A stretch of 64,000 bases of DNA from CAWKGV01 sp963849305 (GCA_963849305.1 CAWKGV010000007.1:186001-250000), one strand, 5' to 3'; shown: positions 38,119 to 47,607, numbered from the stretch's first letter. The notes: generated from the letters alone by a model not told the origin. Program-made: numbers and translations.

Positions 38119-40171
38119 GCGGAGTGGCGGGGCGTTCGGGGCCGCTGTGGCGGACAGCGTTATCGAGGCTGATCCCGTAGCGGGCAGCTTTGCGGTATAG
38201 CGTGCTGCGGGAGATGCCGAGCGACCGAGCGGCCTCGGCCAGATTGCCTTCCGTCTGAGAAACGGCGGCGGCGATGGCAGCGCACTCCGTCTGATCCAGC
38301 CGGCTGCCGTCCGGAGCACCCAGCGAGAGCGTGGCAGCCATGTGCGTCGCGACCGCGCCGGCGGAGCCACCGATGTGGGGCAGGGCGCTGCGTACCTCGT
38401 CGAGCGAGATGTCGCGCTGCGGCGAAATCAGCAGCAGCCCCTCCACCACGTTGCGAAGTTCCCGGACATTGCCAGGCCAATTGTGGCCGCGGAGGAAGTC
38501 CAGAACATCAGGTCCGAACCGGCGGGGTTCGACCTTATGGCGCTGCGCGAGCCGCTGATTGAAATACTCGACCAGCCGGTCGACGTCGCGGTGGCGTTCG
38601 CGCAGCGGCGGGATACGCACGCGCGTGACCGCGATGCGGTAATAGAGGTCGCTGCGAAACCGGCCCGCTTCAACCTCCGCGACGAGATCGCGGTTGGTCA
38701 GCGCAAGAAGCCGGACATCGACGCGACGGGGCTGGGTGTCGCCCAGGCGGTAAACAACGCCCTCTTCCAAAGCACGCAGCAAGAAAGGCTGAACGTCCAA
38801 CGGCATTTCGCCGATTTCGTCGAGACAGAGGGTGCCGCCATGCGCCAACTCGAACCTTCCCGCTCGGCCTTCCGAGGTGGCGCCGGTATAGGCGCCGCGC
38901 ACGTGACCGAACAGCTCACCGGCGACCAGATCCTTCGACACCGCTCCGCAGCTATAGGCGATGAACGGAGCCGGGCCGTCGCCATGCATGGCCCGCGCGA
39001 ACAACTCCTTGCCGACCCCGGTATCGCCTTCGATCAACACCGGCACGCGCTTGTTCGCAAGCAGGCGAGCACGTTGCACCGCCGCGATCAGGGCGGGGCT
39101 CTCGCCGATGATGCCGGCAAACGAGCTGCGACTCGGGTCGGCCTCCGAATGTTGCAGACGCGCTGCACTGGAGCGCGGACGCGTCGGGATGATGACCATC
39201 GCGCCGATCGCGCGACCACCCGCCGTGACCGGGTTGAACCACTCCGCCTGCAACCCTTCGGGGAGCCGCTCGGACCATCTCTCCACCGGCAGCTCTTCGT
39301 TGAGCCCAGGCAGGCACTGGCCGACATGCAAAGGCCGCGGAGTACGTCCGGTGCTATGCACCAGCCGCCCGGTACGGTCGATCGCCAGCAACCCGGCAGC
39401 ATCGGACGATGACAGACGTTCCAAACAAGCTTCCAACAGGCGCGAGCGCTCGCGTGCCGCGCGTTCGGCGAGCACCGTTTCGATTTGGCGTGCGATGGTG
39501 ACGGCAAGGGTCAGATTGGTGCGCTGATAGGTTGAAGGTGGGCCGGAGACATCGACCACGCCAAGCACGGCTCCGGAGAGCGGGTCCAATACCGGGGCGG
39601 CGGCGCAGGTCCAGCTCTTGATCCCCTCGCAGAAGTGCTCGGCGGCGTGTACCTGGGCCGGGCGGCCGGTGCTGAGCGCGGTGCCGATGCCGTTGGTGCC
39701 GATCACGTCCTCGCGCCAGTTGCCGCCTTGCATCAGGTGGATGCAACGGCCGTCTTCCAGCGTCTGCGCGTCGCCCACCGCCTCGATCACGACCCCTTCC
39801 GAGGTGGTGAGCAGCAGCATCGAGCGGGTACCGGCGAGGAGGTATGCCGCCTCGCCGAACACGCCGCACGCGGCGGCGAGCAGGTCGCGGTGCCGGTAGC
39901 GGAGTTCCTCGATCGTGTCGCCTTGGGCGGCAAGGGGCGCCGCGCGGGCACGTGGATCAATGTCGAAATCGCGGCTGCGCAGCCAGGACGAGACGACGAA
40001 GTTGCGCGTGGGCGGCGCGCCGAGGGGATCGCCGGTCAGGAAGCGTTCCCACGCGAGCATGGTGTCGCTGCCCTCGGTCCGGCGGAGCACTTGCACCGCC
40101 CGCTCGCGGATCATCGAAAGCGGCGTGCCCCCGCCGAAGTCAGTGCGCCGTTCCGGTGCATCCTGCGGCAT
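38066..40171 (-). CDS. sigma-54-dependent activator, GAF-AAA-Fis (AcoR-like)
   Basis: A 701-residue enhancer-binding protein. The N-terminal half is a GAF-type sensor (EDVIGTNGIGTALSTGRPAQV, CAAAPVLDPLSGAVLGVVDVSG) as in AcoR-type regulators. The AAA domain has Walker A EGDTGVGKELFARA, the sigma-54 contact loop GAYTGA (Phe replaced by Tyr) and Walker B GGTLCLDEIGEMP. A Fis helix-turn-helix ends it (NLAEAARSLGISRSTLYRKA). The ATG at 40171 has a strong GGGAGGTG site seven bases upstream, so it is preferred to 40216. It is the last gene after the prm set and GroEL-like gene, the usual place for the monooxygenase regulator, and probably activates the sigma-54 promoters described here. Confidence 0.92.
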   Translation of the reverse strand: MPQDAPERRTDFGGGTPLSMIRERAVQVLRRTEGSDTMLAWERFLTGDPLGAPPTRNFVVSSWLRSRDFDIDPRARAAPLAAQGDTIEELRYRHRDLLAAACGVFGEAAYLLAGTRSMLLLTTSEGVVIEAVGDAQTLEDGRCIHLMQGGNWREDVIGTNGIGTALSTGRPAQVHAAEHFCEGIKSWTCAAAPVLDPLSGAVLGVVDVSGPPSTYQRTNLTLAVTIARQIETVLAERAARERSRLLEACLERLSSSDAAGLLAIDRTGRLVHSTGRTPRPLHVGQCLPGLNEELPVERWSERLPEGLQAEWFNPVTAGGRAIGAMVIIPTRPRSSAARLQHSEADPSRSSFAGIIGESPALIAAVQRARLLANKRVPVLIEGDTGVGKELFARAMHGDGPAPFIAYSCGAVSKDLVAGELFGHVRGAYTGATSEGRAGRFELAHGGTLCLDEIGEMPLDVQPFLLRALEEGVVYRLGDTQPRRVDVRLLALTNRDLVAEVEAGRFRSDLYYRIAVTRVRIPPLRERHRDVDRLVEYFNQRLAQRHKVEPRRFGPDVLDFLRGHNWPGNVRELRNVVEGLLLISPQRDISLDEVRSALPHIGGSAGAVATHMAATLSLGAPDGSRLDQTECAAIAAAVSQTEGNLAEAARSLGISRSTLYRKAARYGISLDNAVRHSGPERPATPPSPSANAEDPRLARRPG

Positions 40172-40258
40172 CAGTGTCACCTCCCGGCCGCCAGCAATAA
40201 GCGATGCGCGGGCCAAGCATGTCGCGAGTATCTACCCCGATCGCCGGCGCCACACCAC

Positions 40259-40286
40259 CGTCCGGCGCGACTCGCCGCGCCGGACG
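40259..40286 (-). terminator. strong hairpin between groEL-like gene and activator
   Basis: A perfect 11-bp stem, CGTCCGGCGCG paired with CGCGCCGGACG around a six-base loop, begins six bases after the groEL-like stop. No T-run follows on the transcribed strand, so it may be a processing or attenuation hairpin rather than a full intrinsic terminator. It could lower activator expression relative to the structural genes. Confidence 0.55.
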
Positions 40287-40291
40287 TTTGC

Positions 40292-41932
40292 TCAAGAGCG
40301 ACCCAACCGTTCCGCCCCTCCGCCCAGCGCGGGGCCGGCGGTCGGATCGACGTTGTCGGGCTTGGTCGCGATCAGCGTGTCGGAGGTCAGGATCAAGCTG
40401 GCGACCGAGGCGGCATTTCGCACAGCGGAGATGCTGACCTTCACGGGGTCGGCTATACCAGCCGCGATCAGGTCCACGTATTGGCCTGTACGCACATCGA
40501 GTCCCGTGCCCTGGGGCGAGGCGGCGACTTTCGCCACCACCGTATTGGCGTCGAGCCCGGCATTGGTGGCGATGCTTGCGAGCGGGGCGGCGAGGGCGCG
40601 CTGAACCATTGCCGCACCTTGCCATTCGGTGTCGCTCAGCTCTAGCTCCAGCCGCGATAGTTCGGATGCGGTTTGCAGCAGAGCCGTGCCGCCCCCCGCG
40701 ACGATCCCGGCCTCGATCGCCGCACGGGTGGCGTTGACCGCATCCTCGATGAGCTGCGCGCGCCGCTTCTGCTCGACCGGGGTCGCCCCGCCGGCGTAGA
40801 TAATCGCGGTCCCGCCGGACAATTTGGCGAGGCGCGCCTCCAGCTTGTCGCGCTCGACATTCTGCGGGGCGAGTTCGATCTGGCGCGCCACTTGCTGGCG
40901 CCGCGCGGAAATCGCGGCGGGATCGCCGCGACCGGCCGTGATAACCGTGCGGTCGGCGCCGATCCGCACATCGCGCGCGTGGCCGAGGTCACGCGGCTCC
41001 AGATCCTCCAGCCGGCCGCCGAGATCGCGCGCGATCACGCGCCCGCCGGTGACGATGGCGATATCCTCCAGCATGGCCTTGCGCCAGTGGCCGTATTCCG
41101 GCGGATGGATTGCGGCCGCCGGCGGCCGCCCCGCGTCACGCCGGCGCAGCAGGCGGATCACGCAAGTGGGCGCAACCTCCTCGGCGATGATCAACAGCGG
41201 GCGGTTATTGGCTTCGACCAGATGCTCGATGGCATCGATCTCGGCCTCGGTCTGCAATTTGAGGTCGGTCATCACGATGTCCGGTTCCTCGAGTACCGCT
41301 TGCATCCGCTCGACGTCGGTGACCATGTGATGCGAGAGATAGCCCCGGTCGAACGTCATGCCCTCGACCAAGTCGAGCACCGTCTCCACCGTGGCGCCGT
41401 ACTCGACCGCGAGCACCCCGTCGGGCCCGATCCGCTCCAGCGCCTCGGCCACGAGGGCGCCCGTCGCCTCCTCGTTCGCGGCGAGGATCGCGACCGCGCG
41501 CGCCTGAGCGGCGTCGTCTAGCAGACGGGCGGTGCGGCGCAGTGTCTCCTCGGTCACGCCGACCGCCGCCATCAACCCGCGAACCAGCTCAACCGGGTTG
41601 GCGCCGTGGCTCAGGCACGCGAGACCTTGCTGAACCATCGCGTCGGCCAGCACCGTCGCCGTGGTGGTGCCATCGCCCGCCACCTCGTTGGTCTGCTTGG
41701 CGACTTCCCGCAGCACCTGTGCGCCCATGTTCTCAAACGGGTCTTCGAGGTCGATCTCCTGGGCGATGCTTATGCCGTCGCGCGAGACGATCGGCGTGCC
41801 GATCGGACGGTCGATGATCGCGTTCATGCCGCGTGGCCCGAGCGTGCCGCGCACCGCACGCGCCAGCTTCGCCACGCCACGGCCGAGCGCCTGCCGGGCC
41901 GCATCGTCGTGCAGCAGGATCTTCGCCATCAT
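40292..41932 (-). CDS. groEL: GroEL-like chaperonin associated with the monooxygenase
   Basis: A 546-residue Hsp60-type chaperonin. The ATP site motif GDGTTTATVLADA near residue 88 and other GroEL landmarks (TLGPRGMNAIIDRP; AGIVAGGGTALL near 412) are present. It differs from housekeeping GroEL in two ways: the C-terminal GGM-repeat tail is missing (it ends LGGGAERLGRS) and no groES lies beside it. Several canonical stretches are divergent. In actinobacterial propane/acetone monooxygenase clusters a GroEL-like protein (MimG) is needed to obtain active hydroxylase, and the location here supports the same dedicated role. It starts 9 bp after the DUF59 gene. A housekeeping groESL should exist elsewhere. 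Confidence 0.92.
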   Translation of the reverse strand: MMAKILLHDDAARQALGRGVAKLARAVRGTLGPRGMNAIIDRPIGTPIVSRDGISIAQEIDLEDPFENMGAQVLREVAKQTNEVAGDGTTTATVLADAMVQQGLACLSHGANPVELVRGLMAAVGVTEETLRRTARLLDDAAQARAVAILAANEEATGALVAEALERIGPDGVLAVEYGATVETVLDLVEGMTFDRGYLSHHMVTDVERMQAVLEEPDIVMTDLKLQTEAEIDAIEHLVEANNRPLLIIAEEVAPTCVIRLLRRRDAGRPPAAAIHPPEYGHWRKAMLEDIAIVTGGRVIARDLGGRLEDLEPRDLGHARDVRIGADRTVITAGRGDPAAISARRQQVARQIELAPQNVERDKLEARLAKLSGGTAIIYAGGATPVEQKRRAQLIEDAVNATRAAIEAGIVAGGGTALLQTASELSRLELELSDTEWQGAAMVQRALAAPLASIATNAGLDANTVVAKVAASPQGTGLDVRTGQYVDLIAAGIADPVKVSISAVRNAASVASLILTSDTLIATKPDNVDPTAGPALGGGAERLGRS

Positions 41933-41941
41933 CAGGGTTCC

Positions 41942-42727
41942 TTAGCGCGCGGCGCTGGCGGCCTGCCGCATGAAGTCGCCGAGAGTGGGACCATCGTCGC
42001 AGGGCTGTTCCTCGTCGAAGCGTGCCGCGAGCAAGCCGCGGCAGAGCACGCCGTTGAATTCTATGTTCACCGCGACGTTGCGTAGCTTTCGGAGATAGAT
42101 GTCCACTTCGGCGGCCTGGATCGGGCGGCCATCGGCATCCACGAACGCGAGATCATGGTCGTCGAACGGGCCGGGCACCTCGCGTCGGTCCAGGTAGCGC
42201 CCGATCGCGACGCCGACGCCCAGGGCCGCGGGAAGCGAACGAAGCTCACCCACTGTCAGTGCCACGAGCGCGTCTGCCGCGTGCCCCGCCCGGAGCAGGT
42301 GTTGCATGACCTGCTCCTGCCGGCGCTGGTAGGACTTGCGCGCGAAGGTGCGGCGGACGGCATCGAGCCCGCCGTTCTCCGCCTCGGCGCCGAACGTGTC
42401 GCCGAACGAGCGGCCGTCCCGGAGGCCGCGATTGATGGTCTCAGCGTACATATGCTCGCCGAGTTCGACCGAGACACGTTCCACCCAGGGCAGCGCGCCG
42501 ACCTCGCGCCGCATGTCGTCGGCCATCAGGAACGCGAAATTGGCGGCGCACCAGTAGGTCGGCAGGCGGAAGCGGACGTGGACGTGCCCCGCATCCACAT
42601 CCACCGCGGTGACGAAGCCAAGATCAGTGACCGGCTCGTCGAGTTCAGGATCGGTCACGCGATCCAGCCTGGCTCTAACGTCCCGCTGCCGCGTGGCTGC
42701 CAGCGTTTCGGCGGCCACCGTGCTCAC
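41942..42727 (-). CDS. DUF59/MIP18-type metal-sulfur assembly protein, extended
   Basis: A 261-residue protein. Residues of about 15-100 match the DUF59 (MIP18) fold used in iron-sulfur or metal-site assembly: LDRVTDPELDEPVTDLGFVTAV, then PTYWCAANFAFLMADDM with a single Cys. The remaining 150 residues (AVRRTFARKSYQRRQEQVMQ; DIYLRKLRNVAVNIEFNGV) are not recognised and appear specific to monooxygenase clusters. It overlaps the amidohydrolase stop and precedes the chaperonin, so it probably helps install iron in the hydroxylase; this is inference from position. Confidence 0.78.
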   Translation of the reverse strand: MSTVAAETLAATRQRDVRARLDRVTDPELDEPVTDLGFVTAVDVDAGHVHVRFRLPTYWCAANFAFLMADDMRREVGALPWVERVSVELGEHMYAETINRGLRDGRSFGDTFGAEAENGGLDAVRRTFARKSYQRRQEQVMQHLLRAGHAADALVALTVGELRSLPAALGVGVAIGRYLDRREVPGPFDDHDLAFVDADGRPIQAAEVDIYLRKLRNVAVNIEFNGVLCRGLLAARFDEEQPCDDGPTLGDFMRQAASAAR

Positions 42728-43743
42728 TCCGCGGCAACCGTTTCTTGCTGGCGCAACTTCATCTTCTGCTGCTCCAAATCAATGCCATACAGTTTGGCGG
42801 CGTTCAGGCCGAGGATCTTCTTCTTGGCCTCCAAGGTCAGGTTGGTGCCGGTCTCGCGCTTGACTTCATCCGGCAGCTCGAATGCCATGAATTTCTCCAC
42901 GATCCATTTCGGCTTCCAGATAGCGTAATCGCTGGCGAACAGCAGCCGGTCCTCGCCGAGCCAGAACAGCAGCTCTGAGATGATGTGCGCGAAGTAACCT
43001 GGGCGGCTGTGGATGAACGGGATCGCAACCGCTAGCCCGCCATAGACATTCGGCTCCTGCACTCCGATCCAGCAGAAATCGTCTAGGCGCGGCAACCCGC
43101 AGTGCTCGACGATGAAATTGAGGTTTGGGAAGCTGGTCGCCGCGTCGTCAATATCCGCGACATCGAACGCGTCGCGGTTAAGCGGCAGGATCGTCGGGCC
43201 CTTGTGGACGTGGATGTTCTTGATGCCGAGCTTCTCGGCATGGGCGAGGTATCGCTGCGCCCACGGGTCGGAGAGCTTGTAGCCTTTGCTATCGCCGCGC
43301 CACTCGGCTGTGTAGAGTTTGACGCCCTTGAGCTTATAGGTTTCGGCCAGCTCAGTAAGCGCATCTAGCCCGCCCTCGCCGTCGCGTGGGTCGAAGGCGC
43401 CGTTCAGGACGAAGCGATCAGGATATTTCTTCTTGAGCGCGGAGTTTCGCTCGGTGGTGTTGAAGCCATTCTTGTAGAAGTCAGTCAGGTACGTGGGCTG
43501 GAAGATCGCCATATCATCCGGGCCGTCCACGAACAGATCCTGGTACATGGTGTCAGCCGAGTACTTGTAGAACTTGTCACGCTCCCACAGCTCCTCCTTC
43601 GGGCTGAGCGCGGTGTGGTAGCCGTAGAAGCACGAGATGAACTGCTCGCCATGCACGTTGAGCTGGTTCTCGCGCGAGCCATCCCAAAAATGGACATGGC
43701 CGTCGATGATGAAGATTTCCTCGCCGTCCTTGGTCTTGTACAT
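42724..43743 (-). CDS. amidohydrolase-family protein of the prm cluster
   Basis: A 339-residue TIM-barrel protein of the amidohydrolase_2 superfamily. The metal-binding HxH is seen in DGHVHFWDG near residue 15. Further His residues lie in IHVHKGPTILP and FIVEHCGLPRL, and the terminal catalytic Asp in LLFASDYAIW. This gene type regularly accompanies group 5 soluble di-iron monooxygenases, but its reaction is not established. It starts about 85 bp after prmD and overlaps the DUF59 gene start by four bases. Confidence 0.85.
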   Translation of the reverse strand: MYKTKDGEEIFIIDGHVHFWDGSRENQLNVHGEQFISCFYGYHTALSPKEELWERDKFYKYSADTMYQDLFVDGPDDMAIFQPTYLTDFYKNGFNTTERNSALKKKYPDRFVLNGAFDPRDGEGGLDALTELAETYKLKGVKLYTAEWRGDSKGYKLSDPWAQRYLAHAEKLGIKNIHVHKGPTILPLNRDAFDVADIDDAATSFPNLNFIVEHCGLPRLDDFCWIGVQEPNVYGGLAVAIPFIHSRPGYFAHIISELLFWLGEDRLLFASDYAIWKPKWIVEKFMAFELPDEVKRETGTNLTLEAKKKILGLNAAKLYGIDLEQQKMKLRQQETVAAE

Positions 43744-43829
43744 TGCCGAGAGTTCCTCGTCGTCGCGTTCTCAAGTGCTGGCCGCAGACCCAGTGCGGGC
43801 CGCCCGATCGGCAGGCGGCGCCGAGGGTT

Positions 43830-44180
43830 TTACTCGTATTCCATCGCGTCTTCCATGTTGCCAAACAGCGTCACGGTGCTGTCGTCCACCATCACCATCC
43901 GCCCGTAATGGGTCGAGGTCGATACCTCGAACAAATGCGGCGTCATCTCGCGGCCGATCGCTTCTCCGATCTCATCCATCTTGAACTCAATCTTACCCTC
44001 GCCGTCGATGCGGATCATCGCCGGGAGGTATGTCACCCGGATTCCGGGTTTGCTCGCCATCAGCTCGGCGATAGCGCGGGAGTCGACGCTGTCGCTCATG
44101 GTGATGCCGCACTGGTGCGACACTGTGTTCTCGAAGCGGACATCCTTCATCGACTTGAAGATGCTTTGGGCTTCCGACAT
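43830..44180 (-). CDS. prmD: monooxygenase coupling/effector protein (MmoB/DmpM family)
   Basis: A 116-residue cofactor-free regulatory subunit that binds the hydroxylase and gates substrate and oxygen access. The fold is visible in VRFENTVSHQCGITMSDSVD, followed by PGIRVTYLPAMIRIDGEGK and IGEAIGREMTPHLFEVSTS. The size is typical. It is the fourth structural gene in the order large hydroxylase, reductase, small hydroxylase, coupling protein, which defines group 5 (propane monooxygenase) soluble di-iron systems. Confidence 0.92.
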   Translation of the reverse strand: MSEAQSIFKSMKDVRFENTVSHQCGITMSDSVDSRAIAELMASKPGIRVTYLPAMIRIDGEGKIEFKMDEIGEAIGREMTPHLFEVSTSTHYGRMVMVDDSTVTLFGNMEDAMEYE

Positions 44181-44226
44181 ATGTGAACTTCCTTCGCTGC
44201 GCCACGGTCTGGCGTTTCCTACACGG

Positions 44227-45312
44227 TCAGCCGCCGATCACCGGGCGGACGTCGATGCCGATCTCGGAGCCGATCGCGCGCAGCCGGTTATGGGCCTGCT
44301 CCATCGCGTCGGTGTACTGCGCCACTTTCACGCGTGGCAATGACCAGATCGGTTGCAGGTTGGCCGCAGCCTCGTTGGCGAGCTTGCCGTGCTGGCCCAG
44401 CCATCTGCTGAACAGCGCGTGGTTATGTTGGCCATGCTGCTCGTCGGTCACAAGCATGTGGAACAGCTCGACCGTGTTCGCCAGGTTGCGCTCATAATCG
44501 CCCTCGGCCGCCGATACGACGGTCGGCGTCATGAAGTCGTTCTGTGCCGCCGCCATCTGCATCACGAACCCGCTGCGGACCAGCTCACCCACCAGAGGCT
44601 CGAAGACGACGTTCACCGTGAAATACTGCTCGAGGTAATCGGTCGCGCCCATGATCGCTTCAACCGCCTTGCGCGCCCCTTGCCAGATCGGATCCTCGAG
44701 CCAATGCTTCTTGCCGGCCTCGATGTCGAATTTCTCAAGGTCGAGGCCGATTTCGCCGAGATAAAGCGTAAGATCCTGGGCGAAGCGCAGCTTGTAGGAC
44801 GAATTGGTCAGGATCACGTTGTTGATCATCTGGGTGTAACCGTAGCGCTGGGCCTGCATGGTCGAGGTGCCCAGGCCGAACTCGGCGTGCTTGAAGGCAC
44901 CGAGATGGTCTTGCAGGATCTTTACCCAGGCCGGATCGAAGCGACGCGGCGCGCCGGAGCGGCGGCCCGCGTTGATCACGGTTTGCAGCATTCCCTCGAT
45001 CGTGGATTGCCGCTGGTAATGGGTCTTCTCCCATTCCTGATCGACCGCGCGAAATTTGTGCCAGTTGGAGCTTTTCGCCTGGGTCCAGGTCTCTGAATAG
45101 GTCGGCGTGCCGTCGGAGAAGGAGATGATCCAGTCCTGGAGCAGATAACGCTTCGGGTCCGGCTGGACGTCAACCGTGACATCCTCGTAGTGGGTCGCCT
45201 TGCGGCCCTTAGGCTCAAAGTAGTTGAACTTGCGGCTGTCCCAGTCAGCGAACTTCGCGGCCCCTGCGGCACCGGATTTTACTGGGGCATTCTGCTCTTG
45301 GGTCGCGCTCAT
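44227..45312 (-). CDS. prmC: propane-type monooxygenase hydroxylase small (beta) subunit
   Basis: A 361-residue ferritin-like subunit without an iron site of its own. Characteristic stretches are SRKFNYFEPKGRKATHYEDVT at the N-terminus, WIISFSDGTPTYSETWT, HAEFGLGTSTMQAQRYGYTQ near residue 160 and ELFHMLVTDEQHGQHNHALF near 290. It is complete and unbroken, unlike prmB next to it. The ATG at 45312 is 37 bp after the prmB stop. With PrmA it builds the hydroxylase core that would oxidise propane or other short alkanes or ketones. Confidence 0.93.
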   Translation of the reverse strand: MSATQEQNAPVKSGAAGAAKFADWDSRKFNYFEPKGRKATHYEDVTVDVQPDPKRYLLQDWIISFSDGTPTYSETWTQAKSSNWHKFRAVDQEWEKTHYQRQSTIEGMLQTVINAGRRSGAPRRFDPAWVKILQDHLGAFKHAEFGLGTSTMQAQRYGYTQMINNVILTNSSYKLRFAQDLTLYLGEIGLDLEKFDIEAGKKHWLEDPIWQGARKAVEAIMGATDYLEQYFTVNVVFEPLVGELVRSGFVMQMAAAQNDFMTPTVVSAAEGDYERNLANTVELFHMLVTDEQHGQHNHALFSRWLGQHGKLANEAAANLQPIWSLPRVKVAQYTDAMEQAHNRLRAIGSEIGIDVRPVIGG

Positions 45313-45349
45313 CGTCTCGGACTTTCCCTCGGGTGGATGTTGCTAGGCG

Positions 45350-46405
45350 TTATCTCGCAGCCTGGGTGAACTTATCGAAGTGGATGTGCTCCGGCTCCAG
45401 CCCGAGCACGTGCAGCACAGGCACACCGCATCGATCATCGGCGGCGGACCGCAAGCGTAGGCGTCGATCTCGCCCTCAAGCGGCGACGCGCGCAGCAAAC
45501 GGGTCGCCACGTCATGGACCAAGCCGGTCTCGCCCACCCAATCCTCCCCCCCGTCATGATGCGACAGAACGGAGATGAAGCGGAAGTCGGGCAGTTGCTC
45601 CTCCAGCGCCTTGAAGGCATCGAGATAGAACAGGTCGCGCACACTGCGCGCGCCGTAGAAGAAGCGGATCGGCCGCTGCTCGCCGCTGCGCAGATGGTCC
45701 TGCAAGATCGACCAGAGCGGCGACATCCCGGACCCGCCGCCGGGATCAGCAGCATCGGGCCAGGCCGGCCCTCGCGACGAAAGCAAGTGCCGTACGGACC
45801 CTTCACCCGCAGACTATCGCCCGGCTTTAGCGCGCCCTCCAGGCGCGAAGAAAACGCGCCATCCGGGTAACGCTTGATGATGAAATCGAGGCTGGTGCCA
45901 CCCTCCGGCGGGTTCGCCATCGAGAACGAGCGGGTAATCCCCCCTCCGAGCCGGTGCTGTCCGGGATGGTGATGTCCACGTACTGCCCCGCCCAGAAGCG
46001 CAGCGGCGCGTCGATCGCGAGGCGCAGCAGGCTGATGTCGTGAGTCAGCGGCTCAATGCTCGTCAACTCCGCCGCGTATTGCTTGACCGGGATCGACCGG
46101 CTCAGCAGATCCTCGTCGTAGTTCAGCAACTCGACAACGAGATCGCTATAGGCGTACGTGCAACAAAGCAGGATGTGATCGGTCTCGCGCTCGTAATCGG
46201 CCAGCGCGAAGGTCGAGTACTTGCCTAGCTCGATATCGCCTTCCAGCAAGCGGGACTTGCAACTGCTGCATTGGCCCTCCTTGCAGCCGTGCATCACCGA
46301 AATTCCCTGGCGGAACGCGGCTTCCAGGACCGTCTCGCCGTCCTCAACGTCCATTTCAACGCCGACCGGCTCGAAGCGTACGGTGTAGGTCTGTCCGTCG
46401 GCCAT
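45350..46405 (-). pseudogene. prmB: monooxygenase NADH reductase (2Fe-2S/FAD), three frameshifts
   Basis: The electron-transfer subunit, about 350 residues. It starts at 46405 (MADGQTYTVRFEPVG) after a GGGAG ribosome site. The ferredoxin domain has its cluster cysteines in HGCKEGQCSSCKS and ILLCC. The FAD/NAD part follows (FWAGQYVDIT, GGGSGMSPLW, YACGPPPMIDAV) and the end reads HIHFDKFTQAAR to the TAA at 45350. Three frame changes interrupt it: at a run of six G near 45943, near 45745 before GGGSGM, and near 45420 after PPMIDAV. All domains are present, so sequencing indels are a serious alternative to true decay. The IS element lies immediately upstream of its ribosome site. Confidence 0.9.
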
Positions 46406-46422
46406 TCGGCCCGTCTCCCTAA

Positions 46423-47597
46423 GGACACTCTGATCAAGGAGTAACCGGGCCGGCTCGGTCGAGAAAAGGAACGACAGCAACCAAATTGCGCTTGGAGTTG
46501 GGTTTTTACGACGATTTGGCCTCCCTCGCCGGCGGCAGGGCGCCATTTTGGGCGCAGGTCTCCCGTCAGGCGCGCACCAGCACCTTGCGAGCGAGATGAA
46601 GGTTGGCCAGTCCACAAGTCACGAACAGCCGGTGGGCGTTCTTGTCCAGCCCACGATAGCGCACTTTCACAAAGCCAAACACACGCTTGATCACGCCGAT
46701 GCTGTGCTCGACCTTGGCTCGCACCGTCGATTTGGTGCGGTTGCGTGCCTTCTCCGCCTCATCGACCACGCCACGATGCCGATAGCGCCGGTTGGTGAAG
46801 TCTTGCGCGTGCGGCGCATGCTCGCGGATCACCTCGCGTTGGCCGCGATAGGCCTGGTCACCCCACACCCGCGTTTCCTCGCCGTGCAGCAGATCACCAA
46901 GCACCGCCGCATCATGCACATTCGCCGCGGTGGCAACCACGGAATGGATCAGCTTGGTTTTGCTATCCACCCCGAGATGCGCCTTCATGCCAAAATACCA
47001 CTGCTGGCCCTTTCTGGTCTGATGCATCTCGGGATCGCGCTGCTTGGACGCGTTCTTGGTCGAACTCGGGGCGCTGATAATGGTCGCGTCGACGATTGTG
47101 CCAGTGCCCACCTTCAATCCTCGGTTCTCGAGATGTTCATTGACAGTCTCGAGTATCCGCTTGCCGAGTTCGTGCTTCTCCAGCAGGTGGCGGAATTTGC
47201 ACACCGTGGTCTCGTCCGGTGCCGGCTCCCGACCGAGATCGATGCCGGCGAACTGCCGCATCGAGGCTGAATCATACAGCGCCTCCTCCACCGCCGGATC
47301 CGAGAGGTTGAACCAGAGCTGCAGGAAGTAAATGCGCACCATGCGCTCAAGGCCGATCGGCGGACGGCCGTGGCCTGGCTTCGGATAGACCGGCTCGATC
47401 AGCCGGCAGAGGTCCTGCCACGGCACAACGCGGTCCATCTCGGCAAGGAACGCGGCGCGACGCGTGGTTTTGCTGTAGCGCTCGAAGTTGACGCTCGCCA
47501 GAGTTGCTTGCCGCATATCGGCCCCGCACGAAATCCGCAGAACCCGCCCTACAGGCTGTTCCGTGACCGTGTCGAGAGCGGCTTTTTCAGAGTGTCC
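46423..47597 (-). mobile_element. IS5-family insertion sequence, complete copy
   Basis: A 1175-bp element with terminal inverted repeats GGACACTCTGA (46423) and TCAGAGTGTCC (47587-47597), flanked by CTAA on both sides (46419-46422 and 47598-47601). The CTAA duplication fits the CTAR target of the IS5 group. It carries one transposase gene on the minus strand. The insertion lies in the short spacer between prmA and prmB, directly before the prmB ribosome site. It leaves both reading frames untouched but may be polar on prmBCD and the downstream maturation genes. Confidence 0.93.
46566..47516 (-). CDS. IS5-family transposase
   Basis: A complete 316-residue DDE transposase. The N-terminal DUF772-type region reads PPIGLERMVRIYFLQLWFNLSDPAVEEALYD (given here only as landmark around residues 55-85). 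Catalytic residues are the Asp of VDATIIS, the Asp of VWGDQAYRG and the Glu of AKVEHSIGVIKR. The ATG at 47516 and stop at 46566 lie within the terminal repeats of the element. The frame is intact, so this copy could be active. A second copy at 49429-50370 is broken. Confidence 0.93.
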   Translation of the reverse strand: MRQATLASVNFERYSKTTRRAAFLAEMDRVVPWQDLCRLIEPVYPKPGHGRPPIGLERMVRIYFLQLWFNLSDPAVEEALYDSASMRQFAGIDLGREPAPDETTVCKFRHLLEKHELGKRILETVNEHLENRGLKVGTGTIVDATIISAPSSTKNASKQRDPEMHQTRKGQQWYFGMKAHLGVDSKTKLIHSVVATAANVHDAAVLGDLLHGEETRVWGDQAYRGQREVIREHAPHAQDFTNRRYRHRGVVDEAEKARNRTKSTVRAKVEHSIGVIKRVFGFVKVRYRGLDKNAHRLFVTCGLANLHLARKVLVRA

Positions 47598-47607
47598 CTA
47601 AGGGGCA

